This document shows, one piece after another, positions 17,398 through 24,701 of a DNA stretch of 64,000 nt. The stretch is from Paraburkholderia phosphatilytica (GTDB lineage: Bacteria; Pseudomonadota; Gammaproteobacteria; Burkholderiales; Burkholderiaceae). The DNA is taken from contig NZ_QQOA01000003.1 of the NCBI RefSeq assembly GCF_003443895.1, positions 248,001-312,000 on the forward strand. The letters are read 5' to 3'. A model generated the notes under the pieces. The model had not been told where the DNA came from and did not search any database. It saw only the letters and a program-made list of their open reading frames with translations. The stretch's first letter is position 1. Each line of letters begins with the position of its first letter. The translations under genes were made by a program, and so were the position numbers.

Positions 17398-17560
17398 GGA
17401 AGGGGCAAAGCAAGGACAACAAGGGCACTACAACGACAGAATCACCGTGGCTCGTCTCAAGTCGACGCAAGCCGCCGACGATGGTCCGTGGAAAGAGCGG
17501 CCCGCTCCTTCGAACGGGCCGAACCCACACGCCTACGGGGCGCGTTCTCACGCGCTTACC
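17371..17560 (-). ncRNA. Candidate minus-strand sRNA with intrinsic terminator
   Basis: The 740-bp gap at 17256-17997 has no credible gene. On the minus strand it ends in a textbook intrinsic terminator: GCCCGCGC (17379-17386) and GCGCGGGC (17390-17397) around a 3-nt loop, followed on that strand by seven T (17371-17377). Upstream lie GGCCCG/CGGGCC (17499-17504/17515-17520) and GCGCGT/ACGCGC (17540-17545/17550-17555) hairpins. No minus-strand coding gene leads into this terminator, so an RNA gene of about 190 nt or more is the simplest reading. The 5' end is not defined; no clear promoter was found. Confidence 0.4.
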
Positions 17561-17997
17561 GTCAGCAAGATGCCCGACATTGATTCGGTTGACTAACTAA
17601 ATTGTCCGGTTCGTCTCTCTATTGAGAAGCGGAAGGCCAGGTTCGTCAGCGCGATTCGCTTTGTTGAACGTTTGCGCGCATCGTCGCGCGAATCCGAATA
17701 AGCACGGTTATCCTAACTATCTGGAGCCAAGCGTAGACTAAAGATTTGTCTCATACAACCGTTTCAAGGTGACCCGGCAAGGTCGTCGCAAACCGTGTGA
17801 GAAGGCGATTCGGCCCGCTTCCCCGCCCAGCAACGCGGACCGCCAATCCGCGCCTCTCACCACCTGGGGTAAGTACCGGTGAACGTTGCACGACGGGGCT
17901 TCCACGGGCATTGCGGCGAGTGAAATGCGCGGCACGGCGAGCTCGATCGTGCGTAACGATGTAGCCTCGTAACGTGAGACGACCGAAAGGAGCCGAC

Positions 17998-18426
17998 ATG
18001 GCAGACCCATTCAATCTGCAGCGGTTCGTGGATGCGCAGCGGCCGGTATACGACCAGGTCGTGCACGAACTCAGGCAGGGCGACAAGCGCACTCACTGGA
18101 TGTGGTTTATCTTTCCGCAGATCCAGGGGATAGGCAGCAGTCCGACCGCGCAGCACTACGCCATCTCGGGCATCGACGAAGCGCGCAGCTATCTGTTGCA
18201 TCCGGTGCTGGGGCAGCGCCTGCGCGAATGCACGGAGATCGTCAACGGCCTCGAAGGGCGTTCGCTCGACGACATCTTCGGGTATCCGGACAACCTGAAG
18301 TTCCGGTCGTCGATGACGCTGTTTCAGGCCGCGGCGGAAGACGGTGCCGTATTCGAAAGCGCGCTGCGGAAGTTTTGCGGTGGAGAGATGGATCCGCTCA
18401 CGCTGGCGCGGCTTGGTGAGCAGTAA
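17998..18426 (+). CDS. DUF1810 family protein
   Basis: 142 aa from the ATG at 17998, which has AAAGGAG seven bases upstream; an eight-codon longer frame is unlikely. Family motifs are intact: MADPFNLQRFVDAQ, GDKRTHWMWFIFPQIQGIG, YAISGIDEARSYLLHPVLG and FGYPDNLKFRSSMTLFQ. DUF1810 proteins are small, soluble and helical, and widespread in proteobacteria; structures exist for the family but no function is settled. No signal peptide or membrane segment. It lies 74 bp upstream of the thioesterase gene on the same strand, so the two may share a transcript. Confidence 0.85.
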   Translation: MADPFNLQRFVDAQRPVYDQVVHELRQGDKRTHWMWFIFPQIQGIGSSPTAQHYAISGIDEARSYLLHPVLGQRLRECTEIVNGLEGRSLDDIFGYPDNLKFRSSMTLFQAAAEDGAVFESALRKFCGGEMDPLTLARLGEQ

Positions 18427-18500
18427 AAGAACAGTGGAAGCCGCATAGGCGATCTTCACGAGGCTCATGCGCAACTGCGCGACCCATCGAAAGGACACTC

Positions 18501-18956
18501 ATGTTCGAGATCGAACACTTCGCGGGCTGGAGCGATATGGATTTCAACGGCCATATGCGCAATACCGCCTACCTCGACAAGTCGGTCGATGCGCGGATGC
18601 ATTTCTTCGCGAAACAGGGCTTTCCGGTGTCGGAGTTCATGAGGCTGCGCATCGGGCCGGTCGTGATGAAAGACGAGATCGAATACTTCCGCGAGATCCA
18701 TCTGCTCGACCGGCTGAAGGTGGGCTTTGCACTCGCCGGGTTGTCTCTTGATGGCAGCCGGATGCTGTTGCGAAACGAGTTCATGCGCGAAGGCAGGCAG
18801 ATCGCCCGCGTCACTTCGACGGGCGGTTGGCTCGATCTGGAGAAACGCAAGCTGATCTGCCCGCCTCCCCCGCTGCTCGACGTAATGAACGCGCTTGGGA
18901 AGACCGAGGATTTTGTCGAGTTGCCGAGCAGCGTGAACCGGGGGCAGGCGAGCTGA
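18501..18956 (+). CDS. 4HBT-fold acyl-CoA thioesterase
   Basis: 151 aa, full length for the hot-dog thioesterase family. The N-terminus carries WSDMDFNGHMRNTAYLD, where the Asp of the DMDFNGH motif is the usual catalytic residue of 4-hydroxybenzoyl-CoA thioesterase-type enzymes. RIGPVVMKDEIEYFREI and LRNEFMREGRQIARVTSTGGW are the strands of the fold. It hydrolyses an acyl-CoA; chain length cannot be inferred. The RBS AAAGGA is seven bases before the ATG. It is the last backbone gene before the AT-rich defence-like pair. Confidence 0.85.
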   Translation: MFEIEHFAGWSDMDFNGHMRNTAYLDKSVDARMHFFAKQGFPVSEFMRLRIGPVVMKDEIEYFREIHLLDRLKVGFALAGLSLDGSRMLLRNEFMREGRQIARVTSTGGWLDLEKRKLICPPPPLLDVMNALGKTEDFVELPSSVNRGQAS

Positions 18957-19097
18957 ACGCGGCCCATGGCTCAGTGCTGCCTGCTCGCCTCACGCCGCTG
19001 GCCGGCATCAAACCCGGGACCTCGAATTTCGATATTCAACATATTTTTGACGAATTTTGCAAAATAATGCACATCAAATCTGATTTAACATATAAAA

Positions 19098-19115
19098 ACA
19101 ACAATTTTTTGTTGT
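19098..19115. promoter_or_regulatory. AT-rich palindrome upstream of the ATPase gene
   Basis: ACAACAA, TTTT, TTGTTGT is a perfect 7-bp inverted repeat, 31 bp before the ATPase start. It sits within an AT-rich stretch (about 19025-19120) unlike the backbone and next to TATAAA. A repressor operator or RNA hairpin over the promoter of the defence pair is possible; no regulator gene is adjacent. Confidence 0.4.
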
Positions 19116-19146
19116 ATCATGCCATTCAGACAAACTGAGGAAGGCC

Positions 19147-20376
19147 ATGATACATGCCCTCACGCTAGAGAACTTTATGTCCGTCCGTGACCGGCAGACT
19201 ATCGACCTCGCCGTCGGAGCTGGCGTAGTCGACCGTGCCGAGCGTTACGCAGAGACATGGTCTGGTTCGGGACAACGCGTACCCAAGGTGGTCTGCCTCT
19301 TCGGCCCGAACGCGTCCGGAAAATCGACGGTGCTGCGGGCCATTCAGCACATCGCCGTGTTCGTTCGCGAAAGCTTCCAGTTTGCAGCTGGAAGTTCGTT
19401 GCTCATCGAGCCGTTCTGGGGCGGCGGACATGAATCCGCGCCGACAACGTTAGCGGTCGAATTTGCGGGCCCAGAACACATTCTTGCCGGCTCGGCCGAA
19501 GAGACAGTTCAGGCTGACGCACAATGCCGATACCAATACGAATTGCGCCTGCAACTAGTGAATGGCCGTCGAATCGTTCTTGGCGAATCGCTTGTCTTTT
19601 GGCCCAGTTATGCAAAGCGGCGAGTCCGGCTTTTTGAGCGCGACGCAACCGGGAAGGTTTCTGCGGGTTCCGAGTTTGGCCTGCTGTCCGCCCAAAACTC
19701 GGTGCTTGGGAAAATCCTGCGCGACAACGCAAGCGTCATCGCAACTTTGGCTCAGCTCGATCACGGACCATCGAAAGCGCTACAGGACGCGACAAGAAAA
19801 ATCTGGTCGAACATCCTGATCGAGAAAGTCAGCGTCAATGAAAACGCGATGGTTCAGTTTTATCAGGCCAACCCCAACGTTCTGGAGGCGGTGAACCGTG
19901 ATATCCCGAGGATCGACCTGGGGATTCGCTCAATGTCGATCGAGCACGGCAATGCTGGCCCCGTGGCGTCGTTCAAGCATCAAGGACTGTCGAGAGACGT
20001 CCCGCTCGTTCTGGAAAGTCATGGAACCCGCCAGTTTCTGCAGGTGTACCCGTATCTCGCCAGCGTGCTTCACAACGGTGGAATCGCTGTGATTGATGAG
20101 CTGGATCTGGCTATTCATCCGTTGGTGCTACCCGAGATCATGCGGTGGTTCTATTCGACGGAACGAAATCCTCATCACGCTCAACTGTGGATGACGTGCC
20201 AGAGTGCGTCGCTTCTGGAGGAGCTCACGAAGGAGGAAGTGTATTTTTGCGAGAAGGACGCCAGTGGCGGTAGCACCGTCTATGGACTGAAGGATATTCA
20301 GGGCGTGCGGCGTATCGACAACTTTTATCGAAAATATATGGGTGGCGTATACGGTGCCGTGCCGACCATAGGATAA
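19147..20376 (+). CDS. RloA/AbiLi-like AAA ATPase (putative defence component)
   Basis: 409 aa; ATG preceded by GAGGAAGG. It is an SMC/ABC-type ATPase of the AAA_15/AAA_21 group: N-terminal HALTLENFMSVRD, Walker A GPNASGKST (residues 53-61), a long helical insertion, an ABC-like signature ESHGTRQFLQ (about 290-299), Walker B VIDELD with D317/E318, and a terminal RKYMGGVYGAVP typical of the family. The H-loop position reads TCQSASLLEEL where relatives usually carry His, so that residue appears replaced. Partnered RloA/RloB and AbiLi/AbiLii proteins are linked to restriction loci and phage abortive infection. Eight bases separate it from its partner. Its codon use is less GC-rich than the neighbours, suggesting acquisition. 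Confidence 0.85.
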   Translation: MIHALTLENFMSVRDRQTIDLAVGAGVVDRAERYAETWSGSGQRVPKVVCLFGPNASGKSTVLRAIQHIAVFVRESFQFAAGSSLLIEPFWGGGHESAPTTLAVEFAGPEHILAGSAEETVQADAQCRYQYELRLQLVNGRRIVLGESLVFWPSYAKRRVRLFERDATGKVSAGSEFGLLSAQNSVLGKILRDNASVIATLAQLDHGPSKALQDATRKIWSNILIEKVSVNENAMVQFYQANPNVLEAVNRDIPRIDLGIRSMSIEHGNAGPVASFKHQGLSRDVPLVLESHGTRQFLQVYPYLASVLHNGGIAVIDELDLAIHPLVLPEIMRWFYSTERNPHHAQLWMTCQSASLLEELTKEEVYFCEKDASGGSTVYGLKDIQGVRRIDNFYRKYMGGVYGAVPTIG

Positions 20377-20384
20377 GACGCGCC

Positions 20385-20939
20385 ATGCCACCACCGGTCA
20401 AACCACGAAAGCGCGTCTTCGTAGGGTGCGAAGGCGAAAGCGAGCAAAGTTACGTCGCACTGCTTCAGCAGTTTATGGGCGTTCGAGCAGAGTTCCACCT
20501 CGTCAACGATCTGCTCAATGGCGGAGACCCTCTTGCAACCGTCGACTCCGCGATCAAGGCGATGCGGCGCGATGCCATGAAAAACCGTGGTCCGTTCATT
20601 GCAAAGTTCGTGTTGCTGGACTCGGATCTTCTCGGTCGAAATGCGGCGCGGGACGAGCAATGTCTTGCGCTCGCAAAACAGCATAGCTTGCAGTTGATCT
20701 GGCAATCACCTTGCCATGAAGCGATGATTCTGCGGCACCTTGAGAACTGTCACGACAAAAGACCACCAACTACGCTGGTCAGCGAACAGCAGCTCCGGCA
20801 GGAGTGGCCGGAATACACAAAGAACTGTGGCAAAGCGAGGCTAAGTCAACGCATCACGGCTGCATCGCTTGCAAGGGTAGCGCGACAGGAACCCGAACTC
20901 GCCGCACGTCTGATCTGTATTGGCTTGATACCGGCATAG
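20385..20939 (+). CDS. RloB/AbiLii-like TOPRIM-type protein (putative effector)
   Basis: 184 aa. RloB-like layout: basic start MPPPVKPRKRVFVGCEGESE with the acidic Glu of a TOPRIM-like fold at residues 16-20, KFVLLDSDLLGR (D79 and D81) as the DxD pair, and WQSPCHEAMILRHLE (E112) matching the 'cFE.Wll.H' block of the family. These acidic residues could bind metal for nuclease or nucleotidyl chemistry; the biochemical activity of RloB is not established to my knowledge. It follows the ATPase by eight bases with no promoter between, so the two form an operon. Lower GC than the backbone. Length is near the family norm, so it looks intact. Confidence 0.82.
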   Translation: MPPPVKPRKRVFVGCEGESEQSYVALLQQFMGVRAEFHLVNDLLNGGDPLATVDSAIKAMRRDAMKNRGPFIAKFVLLDSDLLGRNAARDEQCLALAKQHSLQLIWQSPCHEAMILRHLENCHDKRPPTTLVSEQQLRQEWPEYTKNCGKARLSQRITAASLARVARQEPELAARLICIGLIPA

Positions 20940-21050
20940 CCGGAAAGTGCGAACCGCAATAGACAGTCGATTGTGCAGCCAGCGCGGCGGGCTTATACGC
21001 TGGATCGAACCCACGTCGACCTGTTGCTCGCGTAGCCCTCGCGAAACAGC

Positions 21051-21424
21051 TGGTGCCGGGGACCGGACTCGAACCGGCAAGCTGTTAAGCGGCGGATTTT
21101 CGTCACACCACGTCTTTCGACGCCGGGCCTGCTCGTTCGAAGAACAGCAGAGAGAAAACCCGTTCGTGCGCTGGACTATGCCTTCGCCATCCCGCCGCCG
21201 CATCGTGCGATGCGCGCCGGCTTAGGCGCCCCCCGTCTAGTCTCTACACCTTCCGCGCCAATGCCCTCGCGGCACCGGCGGGCTTGGCTCGGCGTTGCCT
21301 CGGCGCGCGTTCGGCACGCTGACGCCAGGGGGTTCGCCGAGTTTGAGGGGTTCTGCACCGGCCGTTTCCGGCCGGGCACTCAATGCTTCAAGTCCGCTAT
21401 GTTTACCAATTTCATCACCCCGGC
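21051..21424 (-). tRNA. tRNA-Leu(UAA), split by a group I intron
   Basis: 5' exon 21424-21390 (35 nt) begins GCCGGGGTGATGAAATTGG and ends in the anticodon loop GCGGACTT; 3' exon 21100-21051 (50 nt) begins AAAATCCGCC and ends CCCCGGCACCA with CCA encoded. Joined, the acceptor stem GCCGGGG/CCCCGGC, the anticodon stem GCGGA/TCCGC with loop CTTAAAA (anticodon UAA), a long class II variable arm and a GGTTCGAGTCC T-arm all form. The exons give an 85-nt tRNA-Leu. The defence-like pair lies beyond its 3' end, the usual side for island insertion. Confidence 0.9.
21101..21389 (-). ncRNA. Group I (IC3-like) self-splicing intron
   Basis: 289 nt inserted between U34 and A35 of the tRNA-Leu anticodon. The last exon base is U and the last intron base is G (21101), as group I splicing needs. 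The exon end ACUU can pair with GAGU near the intron 5' end (U-G at the splice site) as P1. Core segments match the known Azoarcus tRNA-Ile intron nearly word for word: GGCAACGCCGAGCCAAGC, GGTGTAGAGACTAGACGG, CCTAAG and GAAGGCATAGTCCAG. No homing endonuclease frame is present. Tetraloop-capped and GC-rich peripheral stems fill the rest. Confidence 0.92.
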
Positions 21425-21521
21425 AAGGGCGGACGCGATTCTACCATCGGCCCGCCGATGCACCAAACCCGCCTCGGCGCGTCATGCCGCCGTCACACAC
21501 CGCCTCGATAATCCGCCCCAC

Positions 21522-21533
21522 GTAAACGTTTTC
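21522..21533. promoter_or_regulatory. Putative LacI-family operator
   Basis: GTAAACGTTTTC contains the AAACGTTT core typical of LacI/PurR-family operators and is symmetric at 10 of 12 positions. It is 43 bp upstream of the LacI-type gene, so autoregulation is likely. I did not find a second copy before the ABC transporter operon. Confidence 0.5.
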
Positions 21534-21575
21534 AGTGCATCATTGGCAACGTCGCCAGCTGCCCAGCAGAGGACC

Positions 21576-22625
21576 ATGACGCCCACCATCAAGGATGTCG
21601 CAGCGTACGCCGGCTTTTCGATCGCCACGGTCTCCCGCGCGATCAACGCGCCGCACACGGTCAATCCGGTCACGCTGGAAAAGGTCCGCCAGGCGATCAA
21701 CGCGCTGGGCTTCCGCCCGAGCCCGCTCGGCCGGCAACTGCGCGGCGAGCGCACGCGGCTGATCGGCGTGGTGCTGCCCACGCTCGCGAACCCGGTCTTC
21801 GCCGAATGCCTGCAGGGCATCGACGAACTCGCGGCGGCCGAAGGCTACCGCCTGATGCTGATGACGACGCAATACGACGCCGACCGCGAACGCCACGCGA
21901 TCGAAACGCTGCGCGCGCAACGCGTCGAAGGGCTGATCCTCACCGTCGCCGATGCCGACACCCATCCGCTGCTCGACGAACTCGACCAGGCAGGCCTCAC
22001 CTACGTGCTGATGCACAACGACACGGTGCGCCGCCCGTCGGTGTCCGTCGACAACCGTCAGGCTGCCTACGACGGCGTCCGCACGCTGATCGCGCATGGC
22101 CATCGTCGCATCCTGATGCTGGCCGGCACGCTCGCCGCGTCGGACCGCGCGCGGCTGCGCTACGCCGGTTACAGCCAGGCGATGCAGCAGGCGGGTCTCG
22201 AGCCCGCGCCGGCGCTCGAAATCGATTTCAATGCGGACGAGCTCGTGCCGTCCGTGCTCGCGCATCTCGCGCACGGCGCATCGCGGCCTACCGCCCTCTT
22301 CTGCAGCAACGATCTGCTCGCGATGGTGGTGATGCGCGGCCTGCGCCGCGCACAGCTCGATATTCCGCGCGACATGTCGATCCTCGGCTTCGACGGCCTC
22401 GCGATGGGCGAACTGCTGTCGCCGCCGCTCGCGTCCGTGTCGGCGCCGAACCGCGAAATCGGCTGTGCCGCGTGGCGGCGCCTCGTCGCATATCTCGACG
22501 GCACCTACGCGGACGCCTCGCTGTCGCAGACGCTGCCGCACAGGATTCGCGAAGGCGCGACGATTGCAGCGATTCCCGACGCAAGCGGCGGCCGCTTCAT
22601 GAACACGATCCGCACGCCCGCCTGA
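21576..22625 (+). CDS. LacI-family transcriptional regulator
   Basis: 349 aa from the ATG at 21576 (MTPTIKDVAAYAGFSIATVS); the frame is open far upstream but that part overlaps the tRNA gene. The helix-turn-helix covers residues 4-24 (KDVAAYAGFSIATVSRAINA), with the hinge near FRPSPLGRQLRGERTRLIGV, then a periplasmic-binding-protein-like effector domain (VLPTLANPVFAECLQGIDE ... CSNDLLAMVVMRGLRRAQLDIP ... ILGFDGLAMGE). It lies just upstream of and in the same direction as the five-gene ABC transporter/phosphodiesterase unit and probably controls it; the ligand is unknown. Confidence 0.88.
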   Translation: MTPTIKDVAAYAGFSIATVSRAINAPHTVNPVTLEKVRQAINALGFRPSPLGRQLRGERTRLIGVVLPTLANPVFAECLQGIDELAAAEGYRLMLMTTQYDADRERHAIETLRAQRVEGLILTVADADTHPLLDELDQAGLTYVLMHNDTVRRPSVSVDNRQAAYDGVRTLIAHGHRRILMLAGTLAASDRARLRYAGYSQAMQQAGLEPAPALEIDFNADELVPSVLAHLAHGASRPTALFCSNDLLAMVVMRGLRRAQLDIPRDMSILGFDGLAMGELLSPPLASVSAPNREIGCAAWRRLVAYLDGTYADASLSQTLPHRIREGATIAAIPDASGGRFMNTIRTPA

Positions 22626-22804
22626 AGCAAGCAACATAACAAACGCAGCACCTCGAGCACTACCACCCGCAGCACCGCAGTCAACACACACGCAACACGC
22701 TGTCAGCAAGAACATCAGCCAGAACGACAGGCGACGCACTCACCGCGCCGCCCTTCCTCGCATGACGGTTCGATCCGCTACTCATCTGGAGAAGGAGTCT
22801 CATC

Positions 22805-23878
22805 GTGTTCCGCCATTCCGCTGTTTTGTCCGCCATCCGTCAAGGTCGACGCCGCGCACTGCGCGCGATCGCCGCGCTGCTGACGGTTGCCGGCGCATCC
22901 GTCGCAGTCCTCGCCGCCGGCACGCTGCCCGCCCACGCACAGCAAACCGCGATCTGCTATAACTGCCCGCCCGAATGGGCCGACTGGGCGAGCCAGATCA
23001 AGGCGATCCAGGAAAAGACCGGCATTCGCGTGCCGTTCGACAACAAGAACTCCGGCCAGGCGATCGCGCAGCTGATGGCCGAACAGAAGAGCCCGGTCGC
23101 CGACGTCGTGTATCTCGGCGTGTCGTCCGCGTTCCAGGCGAAGGACAAGGGCGTGATCCAGCCGTACAAGCCCGCGCACTGGGACGACATTCCCGCGGGC
23201 CTGAAAGACCCGCAGGGCTACTGGTTCGCGATCCACTCGGGCACGCTCGGCTTCTTCGTCAACAAGGACGCGCTCGAAGGCAAGCCCGTGCCGCGTTCGT
23301 GGGCCGACCTGCTGAAACCTGAATACAAAGGGATGATCGGCTACCTCGATCCGTCGAGCGCATTCGTCGGTTATGCGGGCGCGGTCGCGGTGAACCAGGC
23401 GCTTGGCGGCTCGTTCGACAATTTCAAGCCCGCGCTCGACTGGTTCGCGAAACTGAAAGCGAACCAGCCGATCGTGCCGAAGCAGACCGCTTACGCGCGC
23501 GTGCTGTCGGGCGAGATCCCGATCCTGCTCGACTACGACTTCGACGCGTACCGCGCGAAGTACAAGGATCACGCGAACGTCGAGTTCGTGATTCCGCAGG
23601 AAGGCACGATTTCGGTGCCCTACGTGATGAGCCTCGTGAAGGGCGCGCCGCATCAGGCGAACGGCGAGAAGGTGCTGGATTTCGTGCTGTCCGACGAAGG
23701 CCAGAAGCTGTGGGCGAACGCGTATCTGCGTCCGGTGCGCGCGAACGCGATGAGCCCGGAGCTCGCGGCGAAGTTCCTGCCGGCAAGCGACTACGCCCGC
23801 GCGAAAACCATCGACTTCGCGAAGATGGCTGGCAGCCAGCAGGCGTTCGGCGAGCAGTATCTGCAGGTGATGCATTGA
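22805..23878 (+). CDS. ABC importer periplasmic substrate-binding protein
   Basis: 357 aa, GTG start with GAAGGAG eight bases upstream. A long n-region and hydrophobic core give a Sec signal peptide cleaved after TLPAHA (about residue 46). The mature protein begins QQTAICYNCPPEWADW and follows the iron/2-aminoethylphosphonate/putrescine-like binding fold (VADVVYLGVSSAFQAKDKG, FAIHSGTLGFFVNKDALEG, VLSGEIPILLDYDFDAY, ending SQQAFGEQYLQVMH). It delivers its ligand to the two permeases encoded next; its stop codon overlaps the TTG start of permease 1. The phosphodiesterase at the end of the operon points to a phosphorylated or phosphonate ligand, which is inference. Confidence 0.85.
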   Translation: MFRHSAVLSAIRQGRRRALRAIAALLTVAGASVAVLAAGTLPAHAQQTAICYNCPPEWADWASQIKAIQEKTGIRVPFDNKNSGQAIAQLMAEQKSPVADVVYLGVSSAFQAKDKGVIQPYKPAHWDDIPAGLKDPQGYWFAIHSGTLGFFVNKDALEGKPVPRSWADLLKPEYKGMIGYLDPSSAFVGYAGAVAVNQALGGSFDNFKPALDWFAKLKANQPIVPKQTAYARVLSGEIPILLDYDFDAYRAKYKDHANVEFVIPQEGTISVPYVMSLVKGAPHQANGEKVLDFVLSDEGQKLWANAYLRPVRANAMSPELAAKFLPASDYARAKTIDFAKMAGSQQAFGEQYLQVMH

Positions 23879-24699
23879 ACGACGTGACCTTCCCGCTGCG
23901 CTGGCGGGTCGCGCTGATCGCGCCGGCGCTCGCGCTCTTCTGCGCGTTCTGGCTGCTGCCGATGGGTGCACTCGTCGGCGTCAGCGCGAACGGTCACCCG
24001 TTCGATACTTACCGCGCGCTGCTCGCGAATCCGCGCTACATGACGAGCCTGTTCGCGACCGTCGTGCTGTCTGCGGCGGTCACCGCGGCGACGCTCATGC
24101 TCTCGCTGATCGCGGGCCTGCTGCTCGCGCGCCGCGAATTTCCCGGCAAGCGTCTGCTGCTCGCGCTGCTGACGTTTCCGCTCGCGTTTCCGGGCGTCGT
24201 GGTCGGCTTCATGGTGATCATGCTCGCGGGGCGTCAGGGGCTGATCGGCGCGCTGTCGCTGAAGCTCACCGGCGACAAGTGGGTGTTCGCGTATTCGATG
24301 GCGGGCCTCTTCATCGGCTACCTGTACTTCTCGATTCCGCGCGTGATCGTTACGGTGATGGCGTCCGCGAGCAAGCTCGACCTCTCGCTGGAAGAAGCGG
24401 CGCGTTCGCTCGGCGCGTCGCCGTGGCAGATCCTGCGCGACATCGTGCTGCCGGCGCTATCGCCGGGGCTGATCGCGGCCGGCGCGATCTGCTTCGCGAC
24501 CTCGATGGGCGCATTCGGCACCGCATTCACGCTCGCCACCGACATCGACGTCCTGCCGATGACCATCTACACCGAATTCACGCTGAACGCGAACATGGTC
24601 ACGGCCGCGGGCCTCTCCATCGTGCTCGGCATCGTCACCTGGGCCGTGCTCGCGTTCGCGCGCAGCGTCACCGGTTCCGCCGTTGCCGCGAGCGCCTGA
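23875..24699 (+). CDS. ABC transporter permease 1
   Basis: 274 aa from TTG 23875, overlapping the previous stop by four bases with AGGTGA just upstream; GTG at 23884 is the alternative. Six membrane segments are predicted. The binding-protein-dependent transport signature (EAA loop) is EEAARSLGASPWQILRDIVLPALSPG, which contacts the ATPase. It resembles PotB/AfuB-type permeases for spermidine, iron or phosphonate. Translational coupling with the binding protein and with permease 2 (gap of 2 bp) marks a tight operon. Confidence 0.87.
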   Translation: MNDVTFPLRWRVALIAPALALFCAFWLLPMGALVGVSANGHPFDTYRALLANPRYMTSLFATVVLSAAVTAATLMLSLIAGLLLARREFPGKRLLLALLTFPLAFPGVVVGFMVIMLAGRQGLIGALSLKLTGDKWVFAYSMAGLFIGYLYFSIPRVIVTVMASASKLDLSLEEAARSLGASPWQILRDIVLPALSPGLIAAGAICFATSMGAFGTAFTLATDIDVLPMTIYTEFTLNANMVTAAGLSIVLGIVTWAVLAFARSVTGSAVAASA

Positions 24700-24701
24700 C
24701 G

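Noticed and set aside
18985-19030. Possible left attachment repeat (CCCGGGACCTCGAA versus the tRNA 3' end CCGGGGACCGGACTCGAA)
   Set aside because: Similarity is short and gapped, and no integrase is present, so an att site cannot be supported.
20990-21030. T-arm-like GTGGGTTCGATCC on the minus strand near 21001-21015
   Set aside because: No matching acceptor or anticodon stem; the arm itself does not pair over five bases. Not a second tRNA.
21210-21575. Long N-terminal extension of the LacI gene
   Set aside because: It overlaps the group I intron and the tRNA 5' exon; the family start with the HTH is at 21576.
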